DNA of 64,000 nt from Apostichopus japonicus. Taxonomy: Eukaryota; Echinodermata; Holothuroidea; Aspidochirotida; Stichopodidae. Numbering within the stretch: position 1 is the first letter of the stretch; each line of letters begins with the position of its first letter. A program made the translations under genes and the position numbers. The DNA lies in the NCBI RefSeq assembly GCF_037975245.1, contig NC_092568.1, positions 18,991,001-19,055,000 on the forward strand. The letters are read 5' to 3'. The notes beneath the pieces were generated by a model. The model saw nothing but the letters and a program-made list of their open reading frames with translations, did no database searches and had not been told where the DNA came from. This document shows, piece after piece, positions 23,701-32,683 of the stretch.

Positions 23701-26700
23701 GGTAAGTTTACAAATAATAGCTAATTAGTGGCATTCTCTGATCACTCATTAGTTTACCAGTTTATGCTGTTTGAAGTTCAGATGCATGAGAGACAGTTTC
23801 ACATTTATTGCACATCAGAAGCAGAAGACTGGACTAATTCTGATATAACTAGCATTTTCGTTTTGTGGTTGTGTGTGTGTGGGTACCCATATCCTAGATC
23901 ATGCATGTCTTTGTGTGTGCTTCGGGGAGGGGGAGGGGGTGGGGGGGTTTGGAGAGGTCATACAAACCTTCAGTGGCATTTATCCAGCTTATATGCTATG
24001 GTCAAGGTGTGTCTTATCAGCTTCTGAACATGAACTGTCAAGGAAAAATATGAAATATTTGTTGAGATTTACTGGCAATTTAGAACCCTGTGACTTAATA
24101 CTTTGATTCAAGCGGAATTTTATATGATTAAATATGATTGGTATGCAAGACTCATATCATGGATAATGTACAAGTTTATAGGTAACCTAAAAGGAAGTGT
24201 GCAAGGACATGTAAACATGATGCGGTTTCAGCCTAAATGGAACCCACAAATATGATCACTTAATTTATTTTGATATCCGACTTTCTCCATCTATTAAGAG
24301 TGACAAACCGGCCCCGGCCTTCATTCACATCCCCTTTACCAGGTTTGAAGACCTTTGGTGATCGTAGCTACCAACTCGTAGCACCTTGCTGGTGGAACTT
24401 ACTTCCAGTACAATTAAGATCATTGGACTCTCAGCTCGAACATTTTTTAGCAAGGGCGTAGGAACCGGGGGGGGGCTGGGGGGGCGCCAGCCCCCATTGA
24501 AAAATATGGGGGGCCGAAGTATCATTCCGCCCCCTCGCTTCCCAAGTCAGAAAACCCCTTTTTCATTTCCAAATGTGAAAAAAATCTCATTTGGAGCACC
24601 AAATTGCATCTAAGGCCAGGTGAAAATGCAAAATTATTTACAAAATGGAGTGGGTGTTGAAGTGTGTTATATTGCACCAAATTGCATCTGAGGCCACCTG
24701 GAAATGCAAAAAAATTCCAACCCCCACTCAAAAGTACCTTCCTACGCCACTGTTTTTTAGCATGCCATTTTAGCACTTTGCCAAACTATTCTATTTTCTA
24801 AGTATTATTAATTGGTCAATTTAACTTGGCAGCTGTAAAGTGCATTGAGCAAACCAGTCCTGGTTGGATTCTGTGCTATATAAGATTATTATTGTTGATA
24901 ATAAACTATTATTTCCTTCAACAGGTCATCTACTATGTATATGCGATAATCGGAATGGAGTTGTTTGCAGGAAAGATCACATATTATGGCTACCCTTCTG
25001 AAGAAACAACAGAAACCTTTAACAAATCTTTGTTGTACTGCGGCAACCAAAAACTTAATGGAACCGAGTTTTATCGAGACCATTACTGCAATAATAACTT
25101 CAACAATGTGGCCAAGGCATACATTACCTTGTTTGAGCTGACCATAGTGAATCAATGGCATGATATCCTTTGTCTGATCAAGTGTTTCTTTCATGTTCAT
25201 CCTTTTCCTGGACAATGTCTATAGGTACATAATGATCATACTTGTAGTGCAACAGCATAAGTAGTACATCTTCCCTCGTAAGGGTACAAGCACAAGTTAT
25301 AATTGGAAGCATGAGTCTTTAATCCATGCTATTAGTATATAAACTAGCTTTTCAAAATTTCATGTGTACAAGTGACAGTACAAGCCATGCAGGCGAGTTC
25401 ATGCAGGTTATATGCTAGGATACATTCAGGGATATGGACTCACTACAAGTGACAGTACAAAGCCATGCAGGCGAGTTCATGCAGACTATATACTGTATGC
25501 TAGGATACATTCAGGTATATGGACTCACTACAAGTGACAGTACAAAGCCATGCAGGCGAGTTCATGCAGACTATATACTGTTTGCTAGGATACATTCAGG
25601 TATATGGACTCACTACAAGTGACAGTACAAATCCATGCAGGAGAGTTCATGCAGACTATATACTGTATGCTAGGATACCTTCAGGTATGACAGTACAAAG
25701 CCATGCAGGCGAGTTCATGCAGATTATATGCTAGGATACATTCAGGTATATCAGCTCACTACAAGTGACAGTACAAAGCCATGCAGGCGAGTTCATACAG
25801 GCTATATCTGCTAGGATATACATTCAGGTCTATGAACTCACTACACAGCTGATTACGATTATGTGAATGATAGTTATATATATGAGTTTATTAGTTCATG
25901 GAATACTATTTCACACATTTAGCTGAGATGGCTCACACACTTAAACTAAAGGATTCATTATCTGCATATTAAGAGTCTAAATTATCTTGAACATATTTGC
26001 CCAAAGTCACCATTATTGTCTGGATGGCTGTGGGATATATTAGTGTTGTAACAACCCCCCCCCCCCCCACCCAACCTGACCTGTGTATAAACCCATATAT
26101 TGTTCTTTTATGTAATGCATAATTAATTAACCATTAACATTTTATACCACTCATTTAAGCATCTTTTATTTACATACTGTCTCAAATATATATCTTGCTA
26201 TGTGAAGGATTTCAACTAGCACACTTGCTGAGATATGTACAACAACAAGCCTAATTTCTTTAACTCTGTCTCACTGATCACCAGTGGATTTGTTGCAGTT
26301 ACTAGTAAAGCAGCAAGGTTATACTTTCTCTGCTTCCACATTACCTTGGTCATCATTATTATCAAGTAGGTATACCCATCGTATGTCCATCTTGGACACC
26401 ATATTCCTTATATTTGAAGAGATTTCTAATGAGGGATCTAATAAAATTCATAGAGCTGCAGTTTAATGGTCAAATAGCAATTTTTTATACTGGATGACAA
26501 CAGTTTTCATGTTTATAATTATGTTTCAACTTGTTTCCTTATCACACTCCTTCAGATCCTTCTTACAAACCTATTGTGTTCATTATATGGACTATTTTTA
26601 ATCAAATCTCTCTCAACTTGCAAAAGTAGTTAATTCACAAATTAAATTGCATTTATTAAAATAACTAGTGAGATAAATATAGATATTTATATTGAAAGAA

Positions 26701-29700
26701 AAGAGTTCTGTATGGCTTTTTAATTAAGTTATAATTAAAATGACTTTTCTATTCAAGGAAAATAAAAGGTAGTTAACATTTCACTGTATAGATGCAAGAT
26801 CAAATTCCTTATACATGCACCTTAATATTATTGGGTTCTGTTTATTCAGAATTGCATTGTGGATGCTTTAGCTTCATAATTATGCTGCTAATAGCCACAA
26901 TGGGTAACAATACAGTACTTCCAATAAATGTAAAACAAGAAACTGTCAGGAAGTAAAAATTCCTGACAGTTTTCACAAATGAAAGGTTTCATGAATTGAA
27001 GAACAGATCTTACGGCAGTGTAAAAATTCCTGACAGTTCAATAAATGTAAAACAAGGAGCACCATGTTAGTTTTCACAAATGAAAGGTTTCATGAATTGA
27101 AGAACAGATCTTACGGCAGTGTAAAAATTCCTGACAGTTTATGAATTATTGACTTTTGTGCAGTTTTTCTCTCTATTTCGAATTTTATTTTGACTTTTCT
27201 TCTCCAGCATCTTCATTGCATTCATTTTGGAAGTCTTTATGGTTGAATATTCATTATCAAAAAGCAGTTTTGAATCAGAAATTGAGAAAAAGATTGAAGA
27301 ACTTGGTCTTAGAGCCAAATTGTAAGTAAACAGAATATTTATTTTTTTAATTTTAAGAAGAATTCAAAATTATGGATGTTTAATATAGATTTTTGTTTTT
27401 AAGACTCTCAACTATTTATGTGAAGATGCTTGCTGTGTTTCCATTGTGACAGCTTTTAATGCACAACCTGTTGCACTCATCTGACATTGTGTGTAGGCTG
27501 CATCCTTGCTATGTCATAGTAAGAAATTCTTTAAAGATTTCAATATTGTTTGATTGGTTCTTTACTCATTATAAAATAAGTGTTAAAAAAAATACACTTT
27601 ATCAATCGTGCATGAGTACAACTAGTCTGCCTCTGGCAAGTACTTAATTTAATTGTTAAAAGTAAATAATAAAACAGGAAAAGTTGGCAGTTTAATTATT
27701 GTAATATAGTAAGCAAGTAATTTGTATTATTTTCTTGAAAATAATTTGTGTTTGTTTAAATATTTCTGATAATTGAATTTAATAACATATATAACAAATC
27801 TTTTTTTGCAATGCAACCCAACCTGTTGCTAGACAGTTTTGTTAATGTTGGATCTTCCAAGTTTTTTCTTAGTTTTTTGACAAAATGCTGATACTATCAT
27901 CAATCAAAGGAAGAAAGGAAATGCTCATGATTTTTCACATAGATGTTAACAATTTCCAGTCAAAATAATTGTTGGTTCATCTAAACGTAGATGCCTCTCA
28001 TCAAGGCAAATTCACAACATATAGTCTGATACTATTACTGATATTGCAACATTTTGTCTCAAAAGGTTTTTATGTAATCATATCAAACTTATGGAATGAA
28101 AATACTTGTTTTATTAAAAATTGAAAATTAAGCCAATCTTATCCTTGATCAGATTTAAAATATTACGTTAGATTGAAAAATTATAACCCTTTGATATTTA
28201 ATGTAGCAGTTTGACAGCAACTTGTAATGCATTTTGCAACAAAAACGACAAAACTGGTTTTGATGGATCGGTTTTGTAGCAATTGCACATGGGTGGAACC
28301 ACATATACCCCTAGAAAATATTCACTAACAGACAGAATGTTGAGAAAAATCCAAGTGCATAGAATATAAATATATGACATATATGCACTGTACAACCTAA
28401 GCAGTTAAAAATTCTTCAATGTTGTTTCAAAAGTTGCAAAATATTGCACCTTTCTTAGTATTTATTCACCCTCCATTTTACCAAAGTTTCTCAAATGAGA
28501 AGCACATTCCTCAGACTCCCTTAGACCCTTCCTCCACCCCAACCCCCCCATCCATTAGCCTCTCCCCCATTTTAATAATTGTGCTTGCACCCCTGCTGTC
28601 TGATGTAGCCATAGGAGGCGGGGGCGGGGGGGGGTTGCAGCCCCTCAATCAAATATTTTTGTGAAAATTTGGGCAATATGCTGAGAATTTTTCTGGCACC
28701 TACTGAAAGAAAAATAAATTGCAATGTGTTTTTCAATGATGAAACTTATTATCATCGTTATTATTGTAACGACTTCCCCAAAAATGGTAATAACATGTCA
28801 ACTGATTGTATGGAATTGGCATGCGATGTAATAACCGTTCATGCCTATATGATATGTACATTAAGATGTTGAATGCGCGAAAAATTTTGGTTATATTTTT
28901 CGGGCAAGTCGTTACAGCCCCCCCCCCCCCCCCCAATTCAAATTGGGCTCCTATGCCTATGGATGTAGCAATGATATCAGTCAATTACTTTTACAAGCAG
29001 TTAATGTGTATGACTTAGATATAATGCCTGAAGGTTGTTTGATTCATCTGAGAAGTAATAACTATAAAATCCCAATGAGGACAGCAGATTTGCACATCAT
29101 AATCTGTGAACATTTGATTCATGCTACTAACAGCCTATGGAAGGGACTTTCAAGTTTCAATTTGATACATGTGATTCATAACCCACTAACAAAAACAAGT
29201 TTACTAAAATTTGCAGATGTTTCAGGTAATTTGAATCTACCTAGCTAGAGTAACTCATCATTATCATGTTTGTATAGTGTGTATATTGACAGTTCATCAC
29301 ATCTATTGTACATTTACATATATATATTCAGATATAAATTTAGACAACTATTTCTATTGTCATATTGTCCAGTCATTGCTCCCTTACCATTCAACATATT
29401 AATAAATAGAGACAATCAGCAAAATATTATAATGGGTCATTTTTATTCCCTTTCTTTTTGAGGATGTCTTTCACCCTGGGTAGTAATAATCGGCTTGAGA
29501 GGAATGTATTGTCCATTACACCATTTGTCTGTCCGTTGTTGCTTATTAAATACTTTTAGGGAAAAGTGACCCCTGGTTTTGTGGGCATTTTATGCTACAA
29601 GGGGCCTATTTGAGTGTATCCAGGGGCCAATAGACCAAATGTGTCATTAATAACTTTTGATGTAAAGAATTATTTTGCAGCAACAAGCAATATGTTGCAT

Positions 29701-32683
29701 GTATGATTCATTTTTCCTCTACAAAAAAAACTTGTGTCTAAGAGGAGTTGCTTGACTGGGCAATACTATGCTGCATTAAAAATAACTCCTGGCATAGTTT
29801 TTCTGTGACCTGTGGTGGCTGTTTGGCAGGTTATGGGGACCCTTTTGCATGCACCCAGACTCATGTTCACCCATCATTATGATTATCAATTACTTTTTAG
29901 AACTTTGCACATATATGAGCTAATCCAGACATCACTTTAAGTAATGAAACTCAACTGTTCAGAGGGTCATTTCTCAAAAAAAAAATTTTTATTGTTCAAC
30001 AGCATTTATCAAAATTATTTAATATTGTACCTAATTTAACTAATCTTTCAAATATAGAATCCCAGTCTATATTAATTACAACACACAGCATCTGTCACAC
30101 AGCATCTGGTAGATTCCTCCCTTTACTGATTCAGTGATACACTCCCTATTTCTACATGCAAAAACCGAAGCAGCATGCTTACATTGCATCCATTGCTACC
30201 ATTTACACCATATGTGGTTTGGAGTCTTTGTGATAGTTATTTTCATATTTCCATTCCAAAGTTTATGAACAGACAAAATGTTATAAGCTGTGCTCTACGC
30301 AAGACCATATAGAAGGCTGAATGCTCATTCTTTACCCAATTAAGTGACATAATAGAAAGCCACTTACTTTGTGCCATAATAGAAAGCCACTTACTTTGTG
30401 CCATAATTAACCCTCACATCAGAAATACTTCTACACTTGTGGTATTTTTTCTCCACAAATGAAAGAAAAACATTTTTGTGGTAATGTTTGTGAATTGTAT
30501 GGGCACACCTATTTAGGAATTATATGTTATTGACTCCAAGCCACATTCCACATCCAATGAGGTGTTGTCCTCATTTTGTGAGCACATGCTTCCACTGGCA
30601 ATTTGAAAAAGATATATATTTATATAGATATATGTATATATAAATATAAATATAATAGGGGAAAAAGCCCTGTATTGATCACTTGCAAAGTCTGTATATG
30701 TTTTTTTTAATATTATGATAATTATGATATATGTGATCTGATGGCTCTCATGTAGTCAAAGTTCATTGTTCCAAGGCAGTGATTGGTATTTAATCTTTTG
30801 TAGTATATGACCTGTTATTTGCCAATGATAGAAATGTTTGAATTGGTCTTACCCAGTAGTTCTTACATTGTTTATAAAACAGTCAATGAATCATGCAATG
30901 TTATAGATTAAATCAAGCTTGTTAAAAATTACAAAAAGCATGAATAAAATATCACCAAGCAAAAGAAAAATCAAAAGGAAAAAACTTTCACTGATAAAAA
31001 GTAGCTTAACTTTCATGGTTGTGCTTCATGTAATAAACTGTGCAAGAAATGTGCTGCATACTAATCCAATATTGAGCACACTTCATATAATTTCAATCTA
31101 ATCCTTTTCTTTTCTTGTCACTTTTTCTAATCTTTAACCTCAGTATCACCACACAGCACTAAAACTGGTTATTGTCAACTATAATCACACTAACATTAGA
31201 AAATTTACTTCCTTGATTTTAAATTTTGTTTTGCAACTCTAATATCTATAGCTCATCATAATTTGTTCTTTCATTGCTATGATATAAAGTTTATATATAG
31301 CAACTTAGGTTGGCAAGTCACAAAGACAGCATTATGTTTAACAAGTCTGATGATAATGGATGGAAAATGGGAATTTTTGAAAAGTAATTATATTCATCCA
31401 AGTCTTGGCCTGAAACCCATAAAATATGTACCAGTTAGTGTACAAACTTTCTTTTTTGATAATACAATGCATTTTCTTGGTACCCTTTTAGTTGTAATAA
31501 TCATCAGTGTGGAAACAGTTTTGTACCTTCTATCCCCAACCCCCCCCCCCCTCCCGTTGATCTAGATATCATCGTAGTTACCCTACTCAGAAGAAGTCTT
31601 GGTATCTTCATTGCTAGCTGAAGCATACCAAAATTAAACAAAATTTAATCAGATATATTTTATAAGGAATACTCACGACTAACAATTTTTCAATGAAGAG
31701 TTGTTGTTTGGAACAAGCTGTTGAAAATAAGAACATATGTGGTCTGTCTTATATTTGAAACATCTAAAAGCTGTGTGCTTTACAGCAGCAGAAGTAACAG
31801 GTGAGGTATAGGATATACCATCACCTTTGTAACTTATACATAGATACCATGACAAACTCAAGTGTTATAAGTTATTATCATGAAATCACTGCTTTTGGAG
31901 ACATTGAACTGATGCTACATGAGAGCCATTGGGTCCTGAGGTTGTTTGGTGTTTTGTTTTTTAACTCCACAGTGAAAATAACAATTTCACGGATAGAACA
32001 AATCTCACCCCTCATATGGAAGTTGAAGATGGTCCAGCAGGGCTAAGCAATGAAGATTTGGATCTTGCAAAATTTCAACTCGGAAAAAGTATGTATAATA
32101 ATCTATCTTCGTATGTGTTCTACTCACTGGCAAAAACGGAATGTTTTAGATAGTGCTTCAGAATAATCAGTAAAATAAAGGGAGGCTCGTAAAATTAAAC
32201 TGAAAAATGTGGTAAGGGGTCTACATCATCATCCTGGTCTTCCACCAAAGTGCCAGGAAGTCTTAATACTTCTTTCCTCCTAGTCATTGCTGCATGGCTT
32301 GATAATTTCTTTGCCGCTACTTGCAGTATTCATTAAAGTTTAGTTGATTAGTTAGGATCATCATCTCAAAACAGAAGAAACTGATCTGACGCTTACTTAC
32401 AAAATAAATTATGCAAATTAAGTGGTTGCTTTCACCAGACATTTTCTGCCTAGAAAAGTGTTGATACGTTTCCTCATGAATATATATTCGTTGTTATTTT
32501 TCCCACTATTTGTGTTTTTCATCGTCAGGTTCCAATTCGGTGCAATCGATCCTACAAAACATGTTCGAGGGCGAGTTGGACGAGGAAGACATAGGCCCAA
32601 CTGACATAGAGGACCTGGACTTGCTGGACCCAGACCAGACAGATTCTGCTCCCTTCCCTTTTACCTTAGACAATGTGGTTTAA
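10145..32683 (+). CDS. TPCN3: two-pore channel (TPC3-like), complete, 18 coding exons
   Basis: Endolysosomal voltage-gated-like cation channel: two six-helix repeats whose dimer forms a Na+/Ca2+ pore. Joining 18 exons gives 809 aa with phases that close exactly. Repeat I: S1 near 92-115, S4 with Arg191/194/197, filter TTANSPDIM (274-283), S6 to about 320. The linker has an EF-hand-like loop at 385-396. Repeat II: S1 near 444, S4 Arg533/536/539, S5 near 563-584, sequons N602 and N614, filter region TIVNQWH (642-648), S6 to about 695. The C-tail is acidic. Human TPC1 is 816 aa. VNQWH and SKAARLYF in repeat II resemble TPC3 more than TPC1 or TPC2 (from memory), so the family is sure and the paralogue is likely. 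Regulation is not visible. Confidence 0.93.
10322..13928 (+). other. TPC intron 1, no feature recognised
   Basis: 3.6 kb, AT-rich. It contains short G/C homopolymer patches (around 10341-10375 and 11888-11905) and no ORF with recognisable content. GTAAGT donor and TTTCAG acceptor. Confidence 0.6.
13929..14132 (+). CDS. TPCN3: TPC exon 2 (aa 60-127), repeat I S1
   Basis: Follows TTTCAG and ends before GTAAGT, phase 0 on both sides. It encodes the amphipathic region before S1 and the first helix (WYFVYLLYFFLFVIMALALF), then FEDPA, which matches the S1-S2 turn CEAPA of human TPC1. Confidence 0.9.
14727..14754. repeat. (TA)n microsatellite
   Basis: An uninterrupted run of TA dinucleotides in TPC intron 2. 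No linked element recognised. Confidence 0.9.
15541..15675 (-). mobile_element. PLE 3' end, solo fragment
   Basis: Reverse complement of this stretch aligns with the 3' end of the plus-strand PLE at 45.59-45.70 kb. Both contain the hairpin GATCC-TGCTA-GGATC, a GTCAGGCC-like block, TTTTACACATTCT-like sequence, ACACAGGCTCT and a TTTTATTTTG tail. It lies in TPC intron 2 and stops about 25 bp short of the exon 3 acceptor. Only the 3' end is present, as in 5'-truncated copies. Confidence 0.85.
15699..15827 (+). CDS. TPCN3: TPC exon 3 (aa 128-170), repeat I S2
   Basis: Follows ATCTACAG and ends before GTAAGC, phase 0. It encodes S2 (TIEFVCLCYFLFRLAH), the S2-S3 loop with a tryptophan (FWMGDIKNW) and the first half of S3. 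Confidence 0.9.
16647..16763 (+). CDS. TPCN3: TPC exon 4 (aa 171-209), repeat I S3-S4
   Basis: Follows a long T-tract and TTACAG; ends before GTAAGC. It encodes the rest of S3 and the S4 segment WIRIVRILRPLF, with three Arg at i, i+3, i+6 (191, 194, 197), then the S4-S5 linker. Phase 0. Confidence 0.9.
16862..16925 (+). repeat. SINE tail, second copy
   Basis: TGGAAGTTTTTTCACTG..TTTCAATTAT matches the 3' part of the tRNA-derived SINE at 17150-17290 with a few mismatches, and also ends in an AT-rich run. The tRNA-like head is missing here. In TPC intron 4. Confidence 0.75.
17150..17290 (+). mobile_element. tRNA-derived SINE
   Basis: The first 71 bp fold as a tRNA-like cloverleaf. D-arm CCTA/TAGG with box A (TAGCCTAGTGG); anticodon stem CCGC/GCGG around ATATAAA (anticodon position ATA); T-arm CTGGG/CCCGG with box B GGCTCGAATCC; acceptor arms pair at about 5 of 7 positions. 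An unrelated body (GGAAGTTTTATCACTG..) and an (AT)n tail follow, shared with 16862-16925. Repeated body and weak acceptor make it a SINE, not a working tRNA gene. Confidence 0.75.
17515..17633 (+). CDS. TPCN3: TPC exon 5 (aa 210-249), repeat I S5
   Basis: Follows TTCTTCAG; donor GTGAGT directly after GA, leaving two bases of codon 249. It encodes LRQAFRNIRRS and the S5 helix (ILSVLVLLFLVIGLFALLAREIF). LRQ matches the same position in human TPC1 (NLRQIFQS). The basic FRNIRRS lies where PI(3,5)P2 binds in TPC1 and TPC2, but the ligand cannot be inferred here. Confidence 0.9.
18493..18594 (+). CDS. TPCN3: TPC exon 6 (aa 249-283), filter I
   Basis: Follows TATATATAG; ends before GTGAGT with AT of codon 283. 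It encodes pore helix 1 and the first selectivity-filter motif, VTTANSPDI(M), the counterpart of human TPC1 TTANFPDVM. Confidence 0.9.
19403..19529 (+). CDS. TPCN3: TPC exon 7 (aa 283-325), repeat I S6
   Basis: Follows CCTCATAG; donor GTATAT. It completes filter I (MMPAYDASPW) and encodes S6 (LFYIIYVILCIYIFMSIFLAVIYKDY) leading into the inter-repeat linker. Confidence 0.9.
19530..20517 (+). other. TPC intron 7, nothing recognised
   Basis: About 1 kb, AT-rich, with a pure T run at about 20225-20243. No mobile element or coding remnant recognised. Confidence 0.6.
20518..20719 (+). CDS. TPCN3: TPC exon 8 (aa 326-393), linker
   Basis: Follows TATTCCAG; donor GTACTA, weaker than the others. It encodes the basic linker (VFVKRRNLVYAWDLL; compare LLLHKRTAIQHAYRLL in human TPC1) and the first part of the EF-hand-like loop DKDEDNNI(D). 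Confidence 0.9.
21056..21200 (+). CDS. TPCN3: TPC exon 9 (aa 393-441), linker
   Basis: Follows CATTTGACAG; ends before GTAAGT with AA of codon 441. It completes the EF-hand-like motif (DKRAFMKTADIL) and encodes the stretch before repeat II, ending IIVKGIKHK, which aligns with LIFKGINILV in human TPC1. Confidence 0.9.
21201..22009 (+). other. TPC intron 9
   Basis: It contains an AG..GT-bounded open segment at 21284-21374 (see findings) and a C-run near 21816-21829. The exon 9 to exon 10 join skips this segment and is in phase (AA+G = Lys). Confidence 0.6.
22010..22174 (+). CDS. TPCN3: TPC exon 10 (aa 441-496), repeat II S1-S2
   Basis: Follows TCTCCCCAG; ends before GTAAGT. It encodes IIS1 (FFGWFFDLLIILNAGLIAF) and IIS2 (WFFLTIFSLEIVFKLYALG), then YFTNPWDV, the counterpart of LSSGWNLFDF in human TPC1. 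Confidence 0.9.
22945..23012 (+). CDS. TPCN3: TPC exon 11 (aa 496-519), repeat II S3
   Basis: A 68-bp exon between TTACAG and GTAAGA. It encodes FDFTVIVLAVILSIAAKAAKDS; FDF(S/T)V is the conserved IIS3 start. Confidence 0.9.
23166..23247 (+). CDS. TPCN3: TPC exon 12 (aa 519-546), repeat II S4
   Basis: Between TTTCAG and GTAAGT. It encodes the voltage-sensor helix ILVLRVLRLVRIF with Arg533, Arg536 and Arg539. Three spaced arginines in IIS4 are consistent with voltage dependence of the second sensor, known for TPC1 and TPC3. Confidence 0.9.
23632..23701 (+). CDS. TPCN3: TPC exon 13 (aa 546-569), repeat II S4-S5
   Basis: Follows AAACCCACCAG; ends before GTAAGT. It encodes FQVIMKTLRNIGPSIFSFGGVIL, the S4-S5 linker and start of IIS5. 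IGPSIFSFGG is more like TPC2/TPC3 than TPC1. Confidence 0.9.
24270..24910 (+). mobile_element. LINE 3' end (CR1/L2-like), split by a MITE
   Basis: It encodes GLKTFGDRSYQLVAPCWWNLLP, the C-terminal signature after the RT in CR1/L2/Jockey-type LINEs. After the inserted hAT MITE comes a 3' UTR of the usual form: GCTGTAAAGTGCATTGAGC, GCTATATAAG and a TTATTATTG tail. The tail ends about 14 bp before exon 14, so only the last TTTCCTTCAACAG separates it from coding sequence. In TPC intron 13. Confidence 0.75.
24451..24752. mobile_element. hAT-type MITE, 302 bp
   Basis: Left end CAAGGGCGTAGGAA, right end TTCCTACGCCACTG, flanked by a perfect 8-bp TSD TTTTTTAG (24443-24450 and 24753-24760). G-runs follow the left end (24467-24475). 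A segment around CACCAAATTGCATCT..GGCCA..GGTGAAAATGCAAAA is internally duplicated. No ORF. Inserted in the LINE remnant above. Confidence 0.9.
24925..25181 (+). CDS. TPCN3: TPC exon 14 (aa 570-655), repeat II S5-pore
   Basis: Follows TTCAACAG. It encodes the rest of IIS5 (VIYYVYAIIGMELFAG), the luminal loop with sequons N602-K-S and N614-G-T and Cys608/Cys624, and pore helix 2 with TIVNQWHDIL. The 3' boundary is uncertain: the in-phase canonical donor is GTGTTT at 25182, which adds about three residues compared with the spacing in human TPC1. Confidence 0.85.
25368..25838. repeat. 85-bp minisatellite, about 6 units
   Basis: Units carry GACAGTACAAAGCCATGCAG..GAGTTCATGCAG..TAGGATACATTCAGGTATATG. 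GACAGTACAA starts at 25374, 25451, 25536, 25621, 25689 and 25767, so core units are 85 bp with shortened ones of 77, 68 and 78. In TPC intron 14. Confidence 0.95.
26285..26365 (+). CDS. TPCN3: TPC exon 15 (aa 655-682), repeat II S6
   Basis: Follows ATCACCAG; ends before GTAGGT with AA of codon 682. It encodes GFVAVTSKAARLYFLCFHITLVIIII, filter II end and most of IIS6. Confidence 0.88.
26923..27140. repeat. tandem duplication with 12-bp hairpin
   Basis: AATAAATGTAAAACAAG at 26923 and 27039 opens two units that share TTTTCACAAATGAAAGG..CTTACGGCAGTG. The first unit has a perfect inverted repeat AACTGTCAGGAA (26941-26952) / TTCCTGACAGTT (26960-26971) around seven bases; the TTCCTGACAGTT arm recurs twice more. 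In TPC intron 15, ending about 70 bp before exon 16. Confidence 0.9.
27208..27321 (+). CDS. TPCN3: TPC exon 16 (aa 682-720), end of S6, C-tail
   Basis: Follows CTTCTCCAG; ends before GTAAGT. It encodes (N)IFIAFILEVFMVEYSL; compare IVAFILEAF in human TPC1. A charged, coiled-coil-like stretch SEIEKKIEELGLRAK follows. Confidence 0.9.
28385..28560. repeat. dispersed repeat, copy also at 62 kb
   Basis: Shares, in order, ACAACCTAA.CAGT, ATTCTTCAA, AAAAGTTGCA, GCACCT, TTTACCAA and TTTCTCAAA with 62.02-62.17 kb in the same orientation. No ends or TSD identified, so its class is unknown. Confidence 0.65.
28610..28961. mobile_element. hAT-type MITE, 352 bp
   Basis: Ends CATAGGAGGCGGGG and GGGCTCCTATGCCTATG (inverted apart from a short insertion), flanked by a perfect 8-bp TSD GATGTAGC (28602-28609 and 28962-28969). 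G-run near 28626-28634 and a 17-base C-run at 28918-28934. No ORF. Confidence 0.85.
31973..32088 (+). CDS. TPCN3: TPC exon 17 (aa 720-759), C-tail
   Basis: Follows TTAACTCCACAG; ends before GTATGT. It encodes an acidic, polar tail (MEVEDGPAGLSNEDLDLAKF) without known domains. Chosen because it is the exon that keeps phase with exons 16 and 18. Confidence 0.8.
32529..32683 (+). CDS. TPCN3: TPC exon 18 (aa 759-809) and stop
   Basis: Follows CATCGTCAG; TAA at 32681-32683. It encodes a strongly acidic terminus (FEGELDEEDIGPTDIEDLDLL) ending TLDNVV. Such tails vary between TPCs, so support is from phase and composition. Confidence 0.8.

Larger units (their letters stand above)
27322..31972 (+). 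other. TPC intron 16 (4.65 kb)
   Basis: It holds a dispersed repeat (28385-28560), a hAT MITE (28610-28961), a short 29-bp tandem duplication (about 30349-30407), an AT-rich simple stretch (about 30612-30655) and a C-run near 31540. No coding remnant recognised. Confidence 0.7.

Noticed and set aside
24826-24924. Coding start of a protein beginning MAAVKCIEQTSPG, continuous with TPC exon 14
   Set aside because: These codons are the LINE 3' UTR. Exon 14 begins at 24925 after a good acceptor, and the family match starts exactly there.
25368-25838. CRISPR-like array
   Set aside because: Units are contiguous 85-bp repeats with no unique spacers, in an animal intron: a minisatellite.
26284-26466. 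60-codon ORF MDLLQLLVKQQ
   Set aside because: Wrong frame of TPC exon 15; the neighbouring frame gives GFVAVTSKAARLYF, which matches the channel.
31263-31565. 100-codon ORF in TPC intron 16
   Set aside because: Hydrophobic but without family match, and not in phase with exons 16 or 17.
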